Part shown: piece by piece, positions 34,937-45,015 of the stretch | How the letters are laid out: every line of letters begins with the position of its first letter | How positions within the stretch are numbered: position 1 is the first letter of the stretch | Origin: Oscillospiraceae bacterium HV4-5-C5C | Lineage (GTDB): Bacteria; Bacillota; Clostridia; Saccharofermentanales; Fastidiosipilaceae | DNA length: 50,511 bases | Assembly (NCBI GenBank): GCA_012034405.1 | Contig: JAAVLZ010000021.1 | Coordinates: 1-50,511, forward strand | Direction: 5' to 3' | Made by a program: the position numbers and the translations under genes | The notes under the pieces: generated by a model | What the model saw: the letters and a program-made list of their open reading frames with translations, nothing else | What the model was told of the DNA's origin: nothing | Database searches by the model: none

Positions 34937-34937
34937 T

Positions 34938-37123
<2,186 letters not shown>

Positions 37124-37201
37124 AACTGCCTGGCCCGCCCGCTACCGGATTGGCTGTGGGGAGCCGGGCTGCTATGGATGTCTGAGCGGCAACGACTTAT
37201 A

Positions 37202-37230
37202 TTGACCGGGGTCCGGCCGCATGATATGCT
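37202..37230 (+). promoter_or_regulatory. promoter of yajC
   Basis: TTGACC (37202-37207), 17-base spacer, TATGCT (37225-37230), about 70 bases before the yajC start. Confidence 0.5.
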
Positions 37231-37301
37231 GATTCAGATTTAATTTAATATCGTAAAGACGCCAGCGGGATAACGCGGGTGATCTCAAGCAGGAGGAAAA
37301 C

Positions 37302-37652
37302 ATGACCACTCAGATCTTATTTGGCGCAGCTTTAGCGCTGACTTCAACTGACGCCACAACCACTCAGACCAGCACTGCTTCCATGGTCAGTATGTTGGTT
37401 TTACCGATTGCCCTGTTGGTCTTAATGTATTTTATTTTGATCAGACCACAGCGCAAACAGGAAAAGAAACAAAAAGAAGAGCGCGGTAAGCTGGCGGTCG
37501 GGGACACCGTGGTAACGATCGGCGGTGTTGTGGGTAAAGTTGTGAACATCAAGGATGATGACATTACCATTGCCAGCAGCGTGGCCAATACGCTATTGAC
37601 CTTCCGCAGAGACGCCATCAATACCGTGAAAAAACCGGTCAGTGATAATTGA
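37302..37652 (+). CDS. yajC: Sec translocase accessory subunit YajC
   Basis: 116 aa. One membrane helix (about 28-47, MVSMLVLPIALLVLMYFILI) ends in the family signature IRPQRKQEKKQ, followed by a cytoplasmic domain with LAVGDTVVTIGGVVGKVV. YajC associates with SecDF and SecYEG. The N-terminal stretch before the helix is Thr-rich and somewhat long. AGGAGGAAAA precedes the ATG. secD and secF, which often follow, are absent here; the SCIFF genes occupy the place. A hairpin AGCTTTGC/GCAAAGCT straddles its end (37652-37681). Confidence 0.93.
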   Translation: MTTQILFGAALALTSTDATTTQTSTASMVSMLVLPIALLVLMYFILIRPQRKQEKKQKEERGKLAVGDTVVTIGGVVGKVVNIKDDDITIASSVANTLLTFRRDAINTVKKPVSDN

Positions 37653-37713
37653 GCTTTGCTGTCCGGACGCCAGGCAAAGCTGACTCTGGTTGCCAGGCTA
37701 ACCCCAATACGCC

Positions 37714-37742
37714 TTGGCAGGCCGTCAGAAAAGCCGTATAAT
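37714..37742 (+). promoter_or_regulatory. promoter of the SCIFF peptide gene
   Basis: TTGGCA (37714-37719), 17-base spacer, TATAAT (37737-37742). Start expected near 37749. Confidence 0.7.
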
Positions 37743-37779
37743 TGACATACTGTTAGTCCTAATAAGGAGGTAGTTTGAG

Positions 37780-37920
37780 ATGAAACATATTCAAGTTGTG
37801 GTGGATCGGAAAACCTGCAAACCGGTATCTCACGCCTGTGGCGAGTGCCAGACATCCTGTCAGTCGGCTTGTAAGACCAGCTGTACTGTCGCCAATCAAA
37901 AATGTGAGCATGAGGCCTGA
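37780..37920 (+). CDS. scfA: SCIFF ranthipeptide precursor
   Basis: 46-aa precursor of the six-Cys-in-forty-five-residues family, which is nearly universal in Clostridia. The core CGECQTSCQSACKTSC followed by TVANQ and a last Cys is the family consensus. Cys20, 23, 27, 31, 35 and 42 are the six conserved ones; Cys13 in the leader part is an extra. The radical SAM partner puts a thioether bridge from a Cys sulfur to another residue (known for this family; the biological role is unsettled). AAGGAGG is 8 bases before the ATG. Too short to be found by length-based gene calling. Confidence 0.95.
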   Translation: MKHIQVVVDRKTCKPVSHACGECQTSCQSACKTSCTVANQKCEHEA

Positions 37921-38017
37921 TTTATTTTTGCTTAACTCATAAACAGGCAGCTGCTCCCGGGCGGTTTTAGCTTTTTTATGACTTAATACAGATTGAGTGA
38001 GACGATGTTGCTTAAGG

Positions 38018-38062
38018 ATAGGATAGTCCGGACCGTAGCGGCCTGAGACTATTCTATTTTTT
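38018..38062 (+). terminator. terminator between SCIFF peptide and maturase
   Basis: An 11-bp stem (38018-38028 with 38047-38057, one G-U) is followed by six T. It lies about 100 bases after the peptide stop and 66 before the maturase start. I see no separate good promoter after it, so maturase mRNA may come from read-through. Confidence 0.72.
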
Positions 38063-38127
38063 CTATTGATGATATTTTAGATCATGTATAGATCGTTTCC
38101 TGAGGTAAATGATTAAGGAGAGACATT

Positions 38128-39516
38128 TTGCTGCATACATTTTCAGTTAATGGCGATTATCTGGCCTACGATTCAGAGAGTCAGGCTTTGCTGCTGATAG
38201 ATGAATTAACCGCTCAGCTTATTGACCAGACGCTGGCGGACGGCTTTAAACTGCCAGAGGACAGGCTGGCTGCCTGGGCCGGTCAGCACGGAGCTGATCC
38301 GGCAGACGTGACGGAGATCCTGGCGGAGCTGACGCAGCTGAAAGAACAGGATGTTCTTTTAGCTGCCGCGCCAAAGGTCAGCCTGGAGCAATTATATCCA
38401 GATGAGCCCAGAATCAAATCCATGTGTCTGCACCTGTGCCATGACTGCAATCTGCGCTGCCGCTATTGTTTTGCCGGCCAGGGAGATTATCATACCGGTC
38501 ACCGCAGCATGCTGAGCGTTGAAACCGGCAAGCTGGCGATAGATTTCCTGATCGCGGCCAGCGGTCCGCGCCATCATCTGGATATTGACTTTTTTGGCGG
38601 TGAGCCGCTGATGAACTGGCCAGTGGTTGTGGAACTGACTAACTATTGTGAGCAGGAAGGCCCCCGTCATGGTAAGGACATCCGCCTGACGATCACAACC
38701 AACGCCCTGCTGCTGGATGCTGAAAAGACAGCATTCATCAATGCGCATATGAAAAATGTCGTCTTAAGCATTGATGGCAGGCCGGAAGTCAATGATCATA
38801 TGCGCCCGGGTATTAACGGCCGCAGTTCTTACCTGCCGGTCATGCAGCATATCAAAACTTTTGTGGCTGCCAGGGGAACTAAAGAGCATTATGTGCGCGG
38901 TACCTACACCCATTTTAACCGTGATTTTGCGCAGGATGCCTTGCATTTAGCTGATCTGGGCCTCAAACAGCTTTCTTTGGAACCGGTGGTTGCCGATCCG
39001 GCAGAACCCTATGCGCTGAAGGAGGAAGATCTGCCTGAGTTGATTCAGAATTATGAGGATCTGGCCCGGGTGTATCTGGAACGCAAGGGTACGCCGGCCG
39101 CCTTCAATTTTTTCCATTTCAATATTGATCTGGACGGCGGTCCCTGCCTTTATAAGCGGATGAAGGGCTGCGGGGTCGGGACTGAATACTGTGCGGTCAC
39201 GCCGGAGGGGGATATTTATCCCTGTCATCAGTTTGTCGGTGAAACTCAGTTTATCATGGGCAACGTGCATGACCAGCCGGTCGTTTTAAATCAGACTGTA
39301 CAGTCTCCGTTCAAACAACTGATGTTGCCGAACAAGCCGGAATGCCAGACCTGCTTTGCCAAATACTTCTGCGCTGGCGGCTGCGCTGCTAACGCTTACC
39401 ATGCCAGCGGTCAGGTGAATGGACAATATAAACTGGGCTGTGAACTGCAGCAAAAACGTCTGGAGTGTGCCCTATGGGTAGCGGCAAAACAGAAGCTTAA
39501 AGACCAGGTGCAATAA
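38128..39516 (+). CDS. scfB: radical SAM SCIFF maturase
   Basis: 462-aa radical SAM/SPASM enzyme that forms the thioether crosslink in the SCIFF peptide. N-terminal RiPP-recognition-like region (about 1-90), the radical SAM cluster motif CNLRCRYC, the GGEPL motif (FFGGEPLMNW), and a C-terminal SPASM domain with many Cys (GCGVGTEYCAVTPEGDIYPC, then CQTCFAKYFCAGGC and a last Cys in KLGCELQ) for two auxiliary 4Fe-4S clusters. Start is TTG at 38128 with AAGGAGAG at a normal distance; no in-frame ATG fits. Translation begins like other maturases (hydrophilic, then LLLIDELTAQLI). Confidence 0.95.
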   Translation: MLHTFSVNGDYLAYDSESQALLLIDELTAQLIDQTLADGFKLPEDRLAAWAGQHGADPADVTEILAELTQLKEQDVLLAAAPKVSLEQLYPDEPRIKSMCLHLCHDCNLRCRYCFAGQGDYHTGHRSMLSVETGKLAIDFLIAASGPRHHLDIDFFGGEPLMNWPVVVELTNYCEQEGPRHGKDIRLTITTNALLLDAEKTAFINAHMKNVVLSIDGRPEVNDHMRPGINGRSSYLPVMQHIKTFVAARGTKEHYVRGTYTHFNRDFAQDALHLADLGLKQLSLEPVVADPAEPYALKEEDLPELIQNYEDLARVYLERKGTPAAFNFFHFNIDLDGGPCLYKRMKGCGVGTEYCAVTPEGDIYPCHQFVGETQFIMGNVHDQPVVLNQTVQSPFKQLMLPNKPECQTCFAKYFCAGGCAANAYHASGQVNGQYKLGCELQQKRLECALWVAAKQKLKDQVQ

Positions 39517-39625
39517 AAGCGCCCGGGACCTGACCTCAGGCGGAAGCGCTGGCCGTGGTTGATCAGCTGCCCCGGCCAACCCCGGCAGAAAAATGGTCAG
39601 CCTGAGAGGAAAGGAGGGATCGATC

Positions 39626-41533
39626 ATGACTAATACCTCCCGCATCCCTGAAGACGTCATTGCGGACATTAAAGCGCGCAATGATATCGTCAGCGTGGTT
39701 GAGCAATATGTAAATCTAAACAAGCGCAGTGGAAAAAATTATTTTGGGCTTTGTCCATTCCATCATGAAGATACTCCTTCCTTCAGTGTTTCGCCTTCAA
39801 AGCAGATCTTTTATTGCTTTGGCTGTCATAAGGGCGGCGATGTGCTGCGTTTCATTATGGAGATCGAGCATCTGAGTTATCTGGAAGCTCTGCGCTTGCT
39901 GGCAGTACGCGCGCAAATTGACCTGCCGACTATTGATGATGCCGCTTATGAAAAAAAACGCAGCCAGCGACAGCTGTTAACTGAAATCAACCTCCAGACG
40001 GCCCGCTACTACTATAAAAATCTGCTTGGCCCTGCCGGACAGCCTGCCCGCGACTACCTTCAGCAACGCGGCATCAGCGCCCGGACCCTGCAGCGTTTTG
40101 GCCTGGGCTATGCGGGGTCAGGCTGGGATGACTTATACCAGTATTTACTTAAACAGTCTTTTACTCCCGCGGAGCTGGTTGAATCAGGCCTGTTTCGCCA
40201 GAATAAATATGCCAGGCCCATTGATCTGTTCAGGGAACGCCTGATTTTTCCGATTATGTCCGGGGTCGGCCGCAATCGGGTGATTGCCTTTGGCGGGCGG
40301 GTTCTGGATCATGCTTTGCCCAAATATATCAATTCCCCGGAAACGGTGTTATATGTTAAAGGTCAGCATCTGTACGGCTTGAATCTGGCCCGTCAATCCA
40401 AGGCTAAAGAATTAATACTGGTTGAGGGCTATATGGATTGTATCAGCCTGCACCAGGCAGGCATAGACAATGTGGTGGCAGCTCTGGGAACGGCGTTAAC
40501 TGAACAGCAGATCCGCTTGCTGCATCAGCATACTTCTGACCTGATCATCAGCTTTGACGCGGATACAGCCGGACAGACGGCCACGCTGCGCAGCCTGGAC
40601 CTTCTTGAAAAAGAAGGCTTATCTGTGAGAGTTTTAAAGGTACCGGGCAGTAAAGATCCGGATGAATATATCAGGCAAAATGGCGCCGAGCGCTTTAAGG
40701 CTCTGGCCGATCAGGCCTTGCCCCTGCTTGATTATAAGTTCAGCGTTGCGCTGAGCCTGGCACAAAAGAACGGGTCAACTGATTTAACCGTCTATCAGGA
40801 TCGGCTTTGTCAGGTACTGGAGGGAATAGATAACAGCATTTTGTTTGAAATCTATCTGAAAAAAGCTGCTGAATTACTAGGTATCAGTCTGGATACCATC
40901 AGAGCGGAATTGCAGCGCCGGCAGCGGGAGCACCGCAGCGGCAAGGCATCTGAGCTGGTTCCTGAACAGGCTAAGACCGCAAACGGGCGGGCTGTAGCAG
41001 AGGCTTCTGATCAGTCCCCCAGCACAGAAAACCGCGTCAAGGTGCATATGAGCCAGGATGAGGCTTATTTTTTAACGATTCTGGCCACGGAACCTGACGT
41101 ATGGACGGATCTGGCCCTTCGCCCTCAGCCGGACGACTTTTTGCTGGCAGCAGACCGGGCTCAGGTCCCTCAGCCTTATGAGTGGCTCAGCGGGGTTTTG
41201 GCTCAAGCTGCCAGGGGGGAGTTAGGTGTAACTGCTTTGCTGGAGCCAACCAGCCGGTTTGAGCTGAATGGTAAAGCCCTTAATGATGTTCTGACCGCCC
41301 TTATGATGCGTTTGCCGGAGCAATCTTCGCACCCTCAGGCAAAAGCTGAGGCGGACCGTTATTATAAGCGCGTCAGGATTGATGCTTTAAGCCGCAGGCA
41401 GCATCTGTTGAGAGAACAACTCAAGCAGACTGATAAACTACGACAACCCGAGCAGGAGCAAAATCTTCGCCAGGCTTATCAGGATACCCAGCGGCAACTA
41501 TATGAGCTTCGTTTTAATCACCGCACAGAATAG
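39626..41533 (+). CDS. dnaG: DNA primase
   Basis: Synthesises RNA primers for lagging-strand replication at the fork with DnaB helicase. 635 aa: zinc-binding domain with Cys43, His46, Cys64 and Cys67; core with TOPRIM (LILVEGYMDCISLHQAG, LIISFDADTAGQTAT); a helicase-interacting C-terminal region from about 440 with an acidic, low-complexity linker. ATG at 39626 follows AGGAGGG; the frame is open upstream to 39593 but without a ribosome site. It is followed, after a 231-base gap, by rpoD, the classic macromolecular synthesis order. Confidence 0.97.
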   Translation: MTNTSRIPEDVIADIKARNDIVSVVEQYVNLNKRSGKNYFGLCPFHHEDTPSFSVSPSKQIFYCFGCHKGGDVLRFIMEIEHLSYLEALRLLAVRAQIDLPTIDDAAYEKKRSQRQLLTEINLQTARYYYKNLLGPAGQPARDYLQQRGISARTLQRFGLGYAGSGWDDLYQYLLKQSFTPAELVESGLFRQNKYARPIDLFRERLIFPIMSGVGRNRVIAFGGRVLDHALPKYINSPETVLYVKGQHLYGLNLARQSKAKELILVEGYMDCISLHQAGIDNVVAALGTALTEQQIRLLHQHTSDLIISFDADTAGQTATLRSLDLLEKEGLSVRVLKVPGSKDPDEYIRQNGAERFKALADQALPLLDYKFSVALSLAQKNGSTDLTVYQDRLCQVLEGIDNSILFEIYLKKAAELLGISLDTIRAELQRRQREHRSGKASELVPEQAKTANGRAVAEASDQSPSTENRVKVHMSQDEAYFLTILATEPDVWTDLALRPQPDDFLLAADRAQVPQPYEWLSGVLAQAARGELGVTALLEPTSRFELNGKALNDVLTALMMRLPEQSSHPQAKAEADRYYKRVRIDALSRRQHLLREQLKQTDKLRQPEQEQNLRQAYQDTQRQLYELRFNHRTE

Positions 41534-41764
41534 GGCCCAAGTAGCCGCTGCCAGATTGCGGGTCCGGTGGCCGGTGACTTAAGCCGCCGCCTTTGAAGCG
41601 ACTGTCAGCTGGTAAGTTATGAAGAGAGAGGTCCGAGACGTTTACAAAATGTTTATATATATCAGGCATGTAAGTTATTGTGGCTGGTCTATATATAAGT
41701 GAAGTTATTAGCCGGCTCACAGTTGCTGGCAGCTTAATTCATATGGGAGCGTGGAAACAGGTTT
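41534..41764 (+). promoter_or_regulatory. intergenic region before rpoD
   Basis: 231 bases with no gene. Its second half is AT-rich with two TATATA-type boxes (near 41656 and 41691), likely promoters of rpoD, though neither has a strong -35. The first half is GC-rich without a clear terminator. Confidence 0.4.
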
Positions 41765-42832
41765 ATGGCAGAAAAGAAAGTCAGTCTTATCACCCGCCTG
41801 GTCAATCAGGCCAAAGCTAATAAAAATCAACTTTACTACCGGGATGTTATGAATCAGATTGAAGAATCTGATATTGACTTGGAAAAGGCTGAAAAAATAT
41901 TTGATCAGCTGGAAGCCCTGGGCATCAAGATTGTGGCCGATAATCTGGTGGAAGAGGAGCAGCCGGCCGAAGAGGAAGATCCGTTAAATGATGTTGAAAG
42001 CATCGGCGTGGATGATCCCGTCCGGATGTACCTGAAAGAAATTGGTAAGGTCGATCTGCTGACGGCGGATGAGGAGAAGGATCTGGCCCAGCGAATCAAG
42101 GAAGGGGATCTGGACGCTAAAGATCACCTGATTGAGGCGAATCTCCGCCTGGTCGTGTCTATTGCCAAACGCTATGTCGGCCGCGGTATGTCATTCCTTG
42201 ACCTGATACAAGAAGGTAATCTGGGCTTGCTCAAGGCGGTAGACAAGTTTGACTACACGAAGGGCTTTAAATTCAGCACCTATGCGACCTGGTGGATCCG
42301 TCAGGCCATTACCCGCGCAATTGCCGATCAGGCCCGCACAATCAGAATTCCGGTCCATATGGTGGAGACAATTAACAAGCTGATCCGGGTTCAGCGTGAA
42401 ATGGTTCAAAAGCTGGGGCGCGATCCTGAGGTTGAGGAGCTGGCTGAGGAAATGGGCATGACGCCGGATAAAGTCCGGGAAATCATGAAGATATCACAGG
42501 AACCGGTATCTTTGGAAAAGCCGATTGGTGAAGAGGAAGATAGCCATCTGGGCGACTTCATCCCTGATGATGACGCTCCCTCTCCGGCGGATCAAGCTGC
42601 CTTTACATTATTGAAGGAACAGCTGCTGGAAGTCCTCTCAGGACTGACGCCCCGGGAAGAAAAGGTACTGAGACTGCGCTTTGGGCTGGATGATGGCAGG
42701 ACCCGTACGCTTGAAGAAGTCGGACGGGAGTTTAATGTCACGCGTGAGCGGATTCGTCAGATTGAGGCCAAAGCCTTGCGTAAAATGCGTCATCCTTCCC
42801 GCAGTAAAAAACTGAAGGATTATCTGGACTGA
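41765..42832 (+). CDS. rpoD: primary sigma factor (SigA/RpoD)
   Basis: Housekeeping sigma-70 factor, 355 aa. It has a short region 1.1 (about 1-65), region 1.2 ([22 protein letters not shown]), region 2 with the -10 binding segment ([29 protein letters not shown]), region 3 ([17 protein letters not shown]), and region 4 with the -35 helix-turn-helix [24 protein letters not shown]. No large non-conserved insertion, as usual in Firmicutes. The TTGACA/TATAAT promoters in this window fit its use. Its TGA overlaps the next ATG by one base. Confidence 0.98.
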   Translation: MAEKKVSLITRLVNQAKANKNQLYYRDVMNQIEESDIDLEKAEKIFDQLEALGIKIVADNLVEEEQPAEEEDPLNDVESIGVDDPVRMYLKEIGKVDLLTADEEKDLAQRIKEGDLDAKDHLIEANLRLVVSIAKRYVGRGMSFLDLIQEGNLGLLKAVDKFDYTKGFKFSTYATWWIRQAITRAIADQARTIRIPVHMVETINKLIRVQREMVQKLGRDPEVEELAEEMGMTPDKVREIMKISQEPVSLEKPIGEEEDSHLGDFIPDDDAPSPADQAAFTLLKEQLLEVLSGLTPREEKVLRLRFGLDDGRTRTLEEVGREFNVTRERIRQIEAKALRKMRHPSRSKKLKDYLD

Positions 42833-43737
42833 TGAGTAAACCAACTGTCCCGCCGCTGCCAGCCAGACTGGCGGCTGCCGTCAGTCTGATGCAGGCAGCA
42901 GCGCCGCCTCCCTGGCGGCGGGCGGTGGATGTGGCGACAGACCATGCGCTGCTGCCTTCCTGGCTGGCCGGTCATAATCTGGCGGCTGATATCTGGGGAT
43001 TGGATCTGAGATCGGGCCCGCTGGAACGTGCTAAGGCAAACCTGGCACGTTTTGCTTTATCTGACCGGGTCCATCTGGATCAGGGCGACGGACTGGACAG
43101 TCTGCCACCACTGCCCGGGGATCGGATTTTTATTACTGGCCTGGGCGGCCTGGAGATAATCGACATCATCTTCCGGCCCCGCTGGCCGGAAGATTGCCTG
43201 TTGCTGCTGCAGCCCATGAAATCCTGGACCGAACTGAATTTATTGTTGACTCAGTTGGGCTGGCAGCTCAGGGGCGCAGCCTTAACTCCGGGGCCTTACC
43301 GGATCCTGCCTTTACAGCTCTGGCAACCGCTGGCTTTACAGCCGGATCTTACGGTGACCAAGGCTGTGAGCGGAGCCGTAATGGAACGGCATACCGTGGC
43401 TGAGTCAGCTTCGGCTGACAAACAACTGTGGCGGCAACAAGTCTGCCGGCAGCTGTTTGCCAGTCAAAGCACCGAGCGCCTGTTAAGTACTTGCGCGGAT
43501 AGCGTTTGGCTCACCGCGGATTATTTACACCGCCAGATGCCTCTTAACCGCACCGATTTTTGTAAAGAATCTGAACTGCAGCGATACCAGCAGGAACTGG
43601 TACAGGATTGGCGATGTAAACTGAAAAGCCGTCGGGTCTTATTTCCTGCGCTGGGCCTGAATGATCAGCTTTTGGAACAGCAACTGGCCGGAGCGGTGCT
43701 TGCCGCAGCCAAGGCCAGGCTTACCTCAATGCCGTAG
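42832..43737 (+). CDS. trmK: tRNA (adenine-22-N1)-methyltransferase
   Basis: SAM-dependent methyltransferase of the TrmK (DUF633) family, which makes m1A22 in tRNA. 301 aa: N-terminal LPARLAAAVSLM, a Rossmann start (AVDVATDHALLPSWLA, somewhat diverged from the usual DIGTDHAYLP), IWGLDLRSGPLERA, the QGDGLDSL turn, the conserved ITGLGGLEIIDII, and a C-terminal helical domain. Position between rpoD and nif3 is the standard Firmicute location. Translation is coupled to rpoD through TGATG. The C-terminal domain is longer and less conserved than in B. subtilis (about 230 aa). Confidence 0.88.
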   Translation: MSKPTVPPLPARLAAAVSLMQAAAPPPWRRAVDVATDHALLPSWLAGHNLAADIWGLDLRSGPLERAKANLARFALSDRVHLDQGDGLDSLPPLPGDRIFITGLGGLEIIDIIFRPRWPEDCLLLLQPMKSWTELNLLLTQLGWQLRGAALTPGPYRILPLQLWQPLALQPDLTVTKAVSGAVMERHTVAESASADKQLWRQQVCRQLFASQSTERLLSTCADSVWLTADYLHRQMPLNRTDFCKESELQRYQQELVQDWRCKLKSRRVLFPALGLNDQLLEQQLAGAVLAAAKARLTSMP

Positions 43738-43749
43738 GGAGATAATCAG

Positions 43750-44619
43750 ATGAAAACGATGCCATCAATGCCTGCTGCTGACGGATCAACCTGGAAGGTG
43801 GCGGATTTAGTCGCCGCTATGAATCGCCTGGCTGATCCGGACTGGGCGGAAAGCTGGGATAATGTGGGCCTATTACTCGGAGATCCTGGCGCGCCGCTCA
43901 GACGGGTGCTGCTGACGCTGGATCTGACCGCCCCTGCTATGAAGCAGGCACAAGATATTGGCGCGGACCTGATCCTGACGCATCATCCTGCAATTTTTAC
44001 CAGCCTCAGCAAACTGACCGCAGGCCCCGGACTGACAGGCCGCCTATGGCAGCTGGCCAGAGCTGGCAAAGCTTGTCTGGCCGCGCATACCAATCTTGAC
44101 GCCGCTCCGCAGGGAGTCAGCGCCGCTCTGGCAGACCGCCTGGGACTGACTGGCTGTCAGGTGACCATAGCCTGGCCCGGAGCGGCTGATGCGGCGGCAA
44201 GGGGGATAGGTTATGGCCGTACGGGAGTGCTTACTTCCGCTAACTCTCGCTTCAGCTTTACCAGGCGTATCAACCAGCGCCTGGAAACCGCCGGCTGCTT
44301 TTTGAACTTTGATCACGATGCCGAGATCCACCGGATCGCGGTATTTGGTGGTAGCTTTGACGGCGAATGGCTGGAGGCTCTCAGCCAAAGCCAGGTGGAT
44401 ATGGTCGTGGCAGGCGAAATCAAACACCATCATCTGCTGGCCTTACGGGATTACGGGATTGCTGCGGTGGCAGCTGGACATGAAGCAACCGAGCGCGTGG
44501 TCTGGCCTTCGGTGGGGGCTTATCTTAGCCGGTGCTTGCCGGGTCTGGAGATAGACTTGAATCAAGGCCTGGATTATAATACCGTGGTGGCAGGAGAAAG
44601 CCAGACGATCGCAGACTGA
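43750..44619 (+). CDS. Nif3-like (DUF34) dinuclear metal-centre protein
   Basis: 289-aa protein of the Nif3/YqfO family, a widespread hexameric protein with two metal ions per subunit and unsettled function. Metal ligands are visible: LILTHHPAIF (two His), AAHTNLDAAPQGV (His, Asp), and near the C-terminus VAGEIKHHHLLALRDYGIAAVAAGHEATER. The extra central domain found in many Firmicute members is missing, giving the short form. AGGGAGAT precedes the ATG. Its last nine codons double as the 5' strand of the RNase P RNA P1 helix and its coding region contains the rnpB promoter. Confidence 0.92.
   Translation: MKTMPSMPAADGSTWKVADLVAAMNRLADPDWAESWDNVGLLLGDPGAPLRRVLLTLDLTAPAMKQAQDIGADLILTHHPAIFTSLSKLTAGPGLTGRLWQLARAGKACLAAHTNLDAAPQGVSAALADRLGLTGCQVTIAWPGAADAAARGIGYGRTGVLTSANSRFSFTRRINQRLETAGCFLNFDHDAEIHRIAVFGGSFDGEWLEALSQSQVDMVVAGEIKHHHLLALRDYGIAAVAAGHEATERVVWPSVGAYLSRCLPGLEIDLNQGLDYNTVVAGESQTIAD
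44552..44580 (+). promoter_or_regulatory. promoter of RNase P RNA, inside nif3
   Basis: TAGACT (44552-44557), 17-base spacer, perfect TATAAT (44575-44580). The predicted start, about 44587-44593, coincides with the 5' end of the RNA deduced from P1 pairing. Confidence 0.7.
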
Positions 44620-44944
44620 GGGCTAAAGCCCCTGGATGAGGAAAGTCCGGGCTCCACAGGGTCAGGATGCCGGCTAGTTACCGGTAAAGGCGACTTTAAG
44701 GATAGTGCAACAGAAATAAACCGCTGCGCTTTTGCAAAAGCGACAGTAAGGGTGGAAAGGTGAGGTAAGAGCTTACCGGGTTCCCGGCGACGGGAACTGT
44801 CTCTGTAAACCCCATCCGGAGCAACACCGTGGTGAGACTTAAGCTTGGACCCGAGCGTCTCTAGGAGGTGGCTTGAGCCGGGGTGAAAATCCCGGCCTAG
44901 ATAAATGATCGTCCCAGACAGAACCCGGCTTATCGGTTTTCTCC
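44593..44944 (+). ncRNA. rnpB: RNase P RNA, type A
   Basis: About 352 nt ribozyme that trims tRNA 5' leaders. Recognised by the universal core GAGGAAAGTCCGGGCTCC, the GACAGTAAGGGTGGAAAGGTG block (P9-P12 region) and the 3' core AGATAAATGATCGTCCCAGA with CAGAACCCGGCTTATC. GGAGAAAGCC (44593-44602) pairs with GGTTTTCTCC (44935-44944) as a 10-bp P1 with one G-U pair. The presence of 3' ACAGAACCCGGCTTA fits tRNA CCA recognition. Its first 27 bases overlap the nif3 coding end. No strong terminator follows. Confidence 0.95.
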
Positions 44945-45015
44945 GCCTTCTTTATATAAATTGAATCCGTGCTGTCAGCAGTACGGCATGAACTTCCTGG
45001 GGAGGGGCTCACGAC

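Noticed and set aside
34842-34937. preQ1 riboswitch before queA
   Set aside because: No preQ1-I or preQ1-II core sequence; the leader shows only the inverted repeat and a weak short frame.
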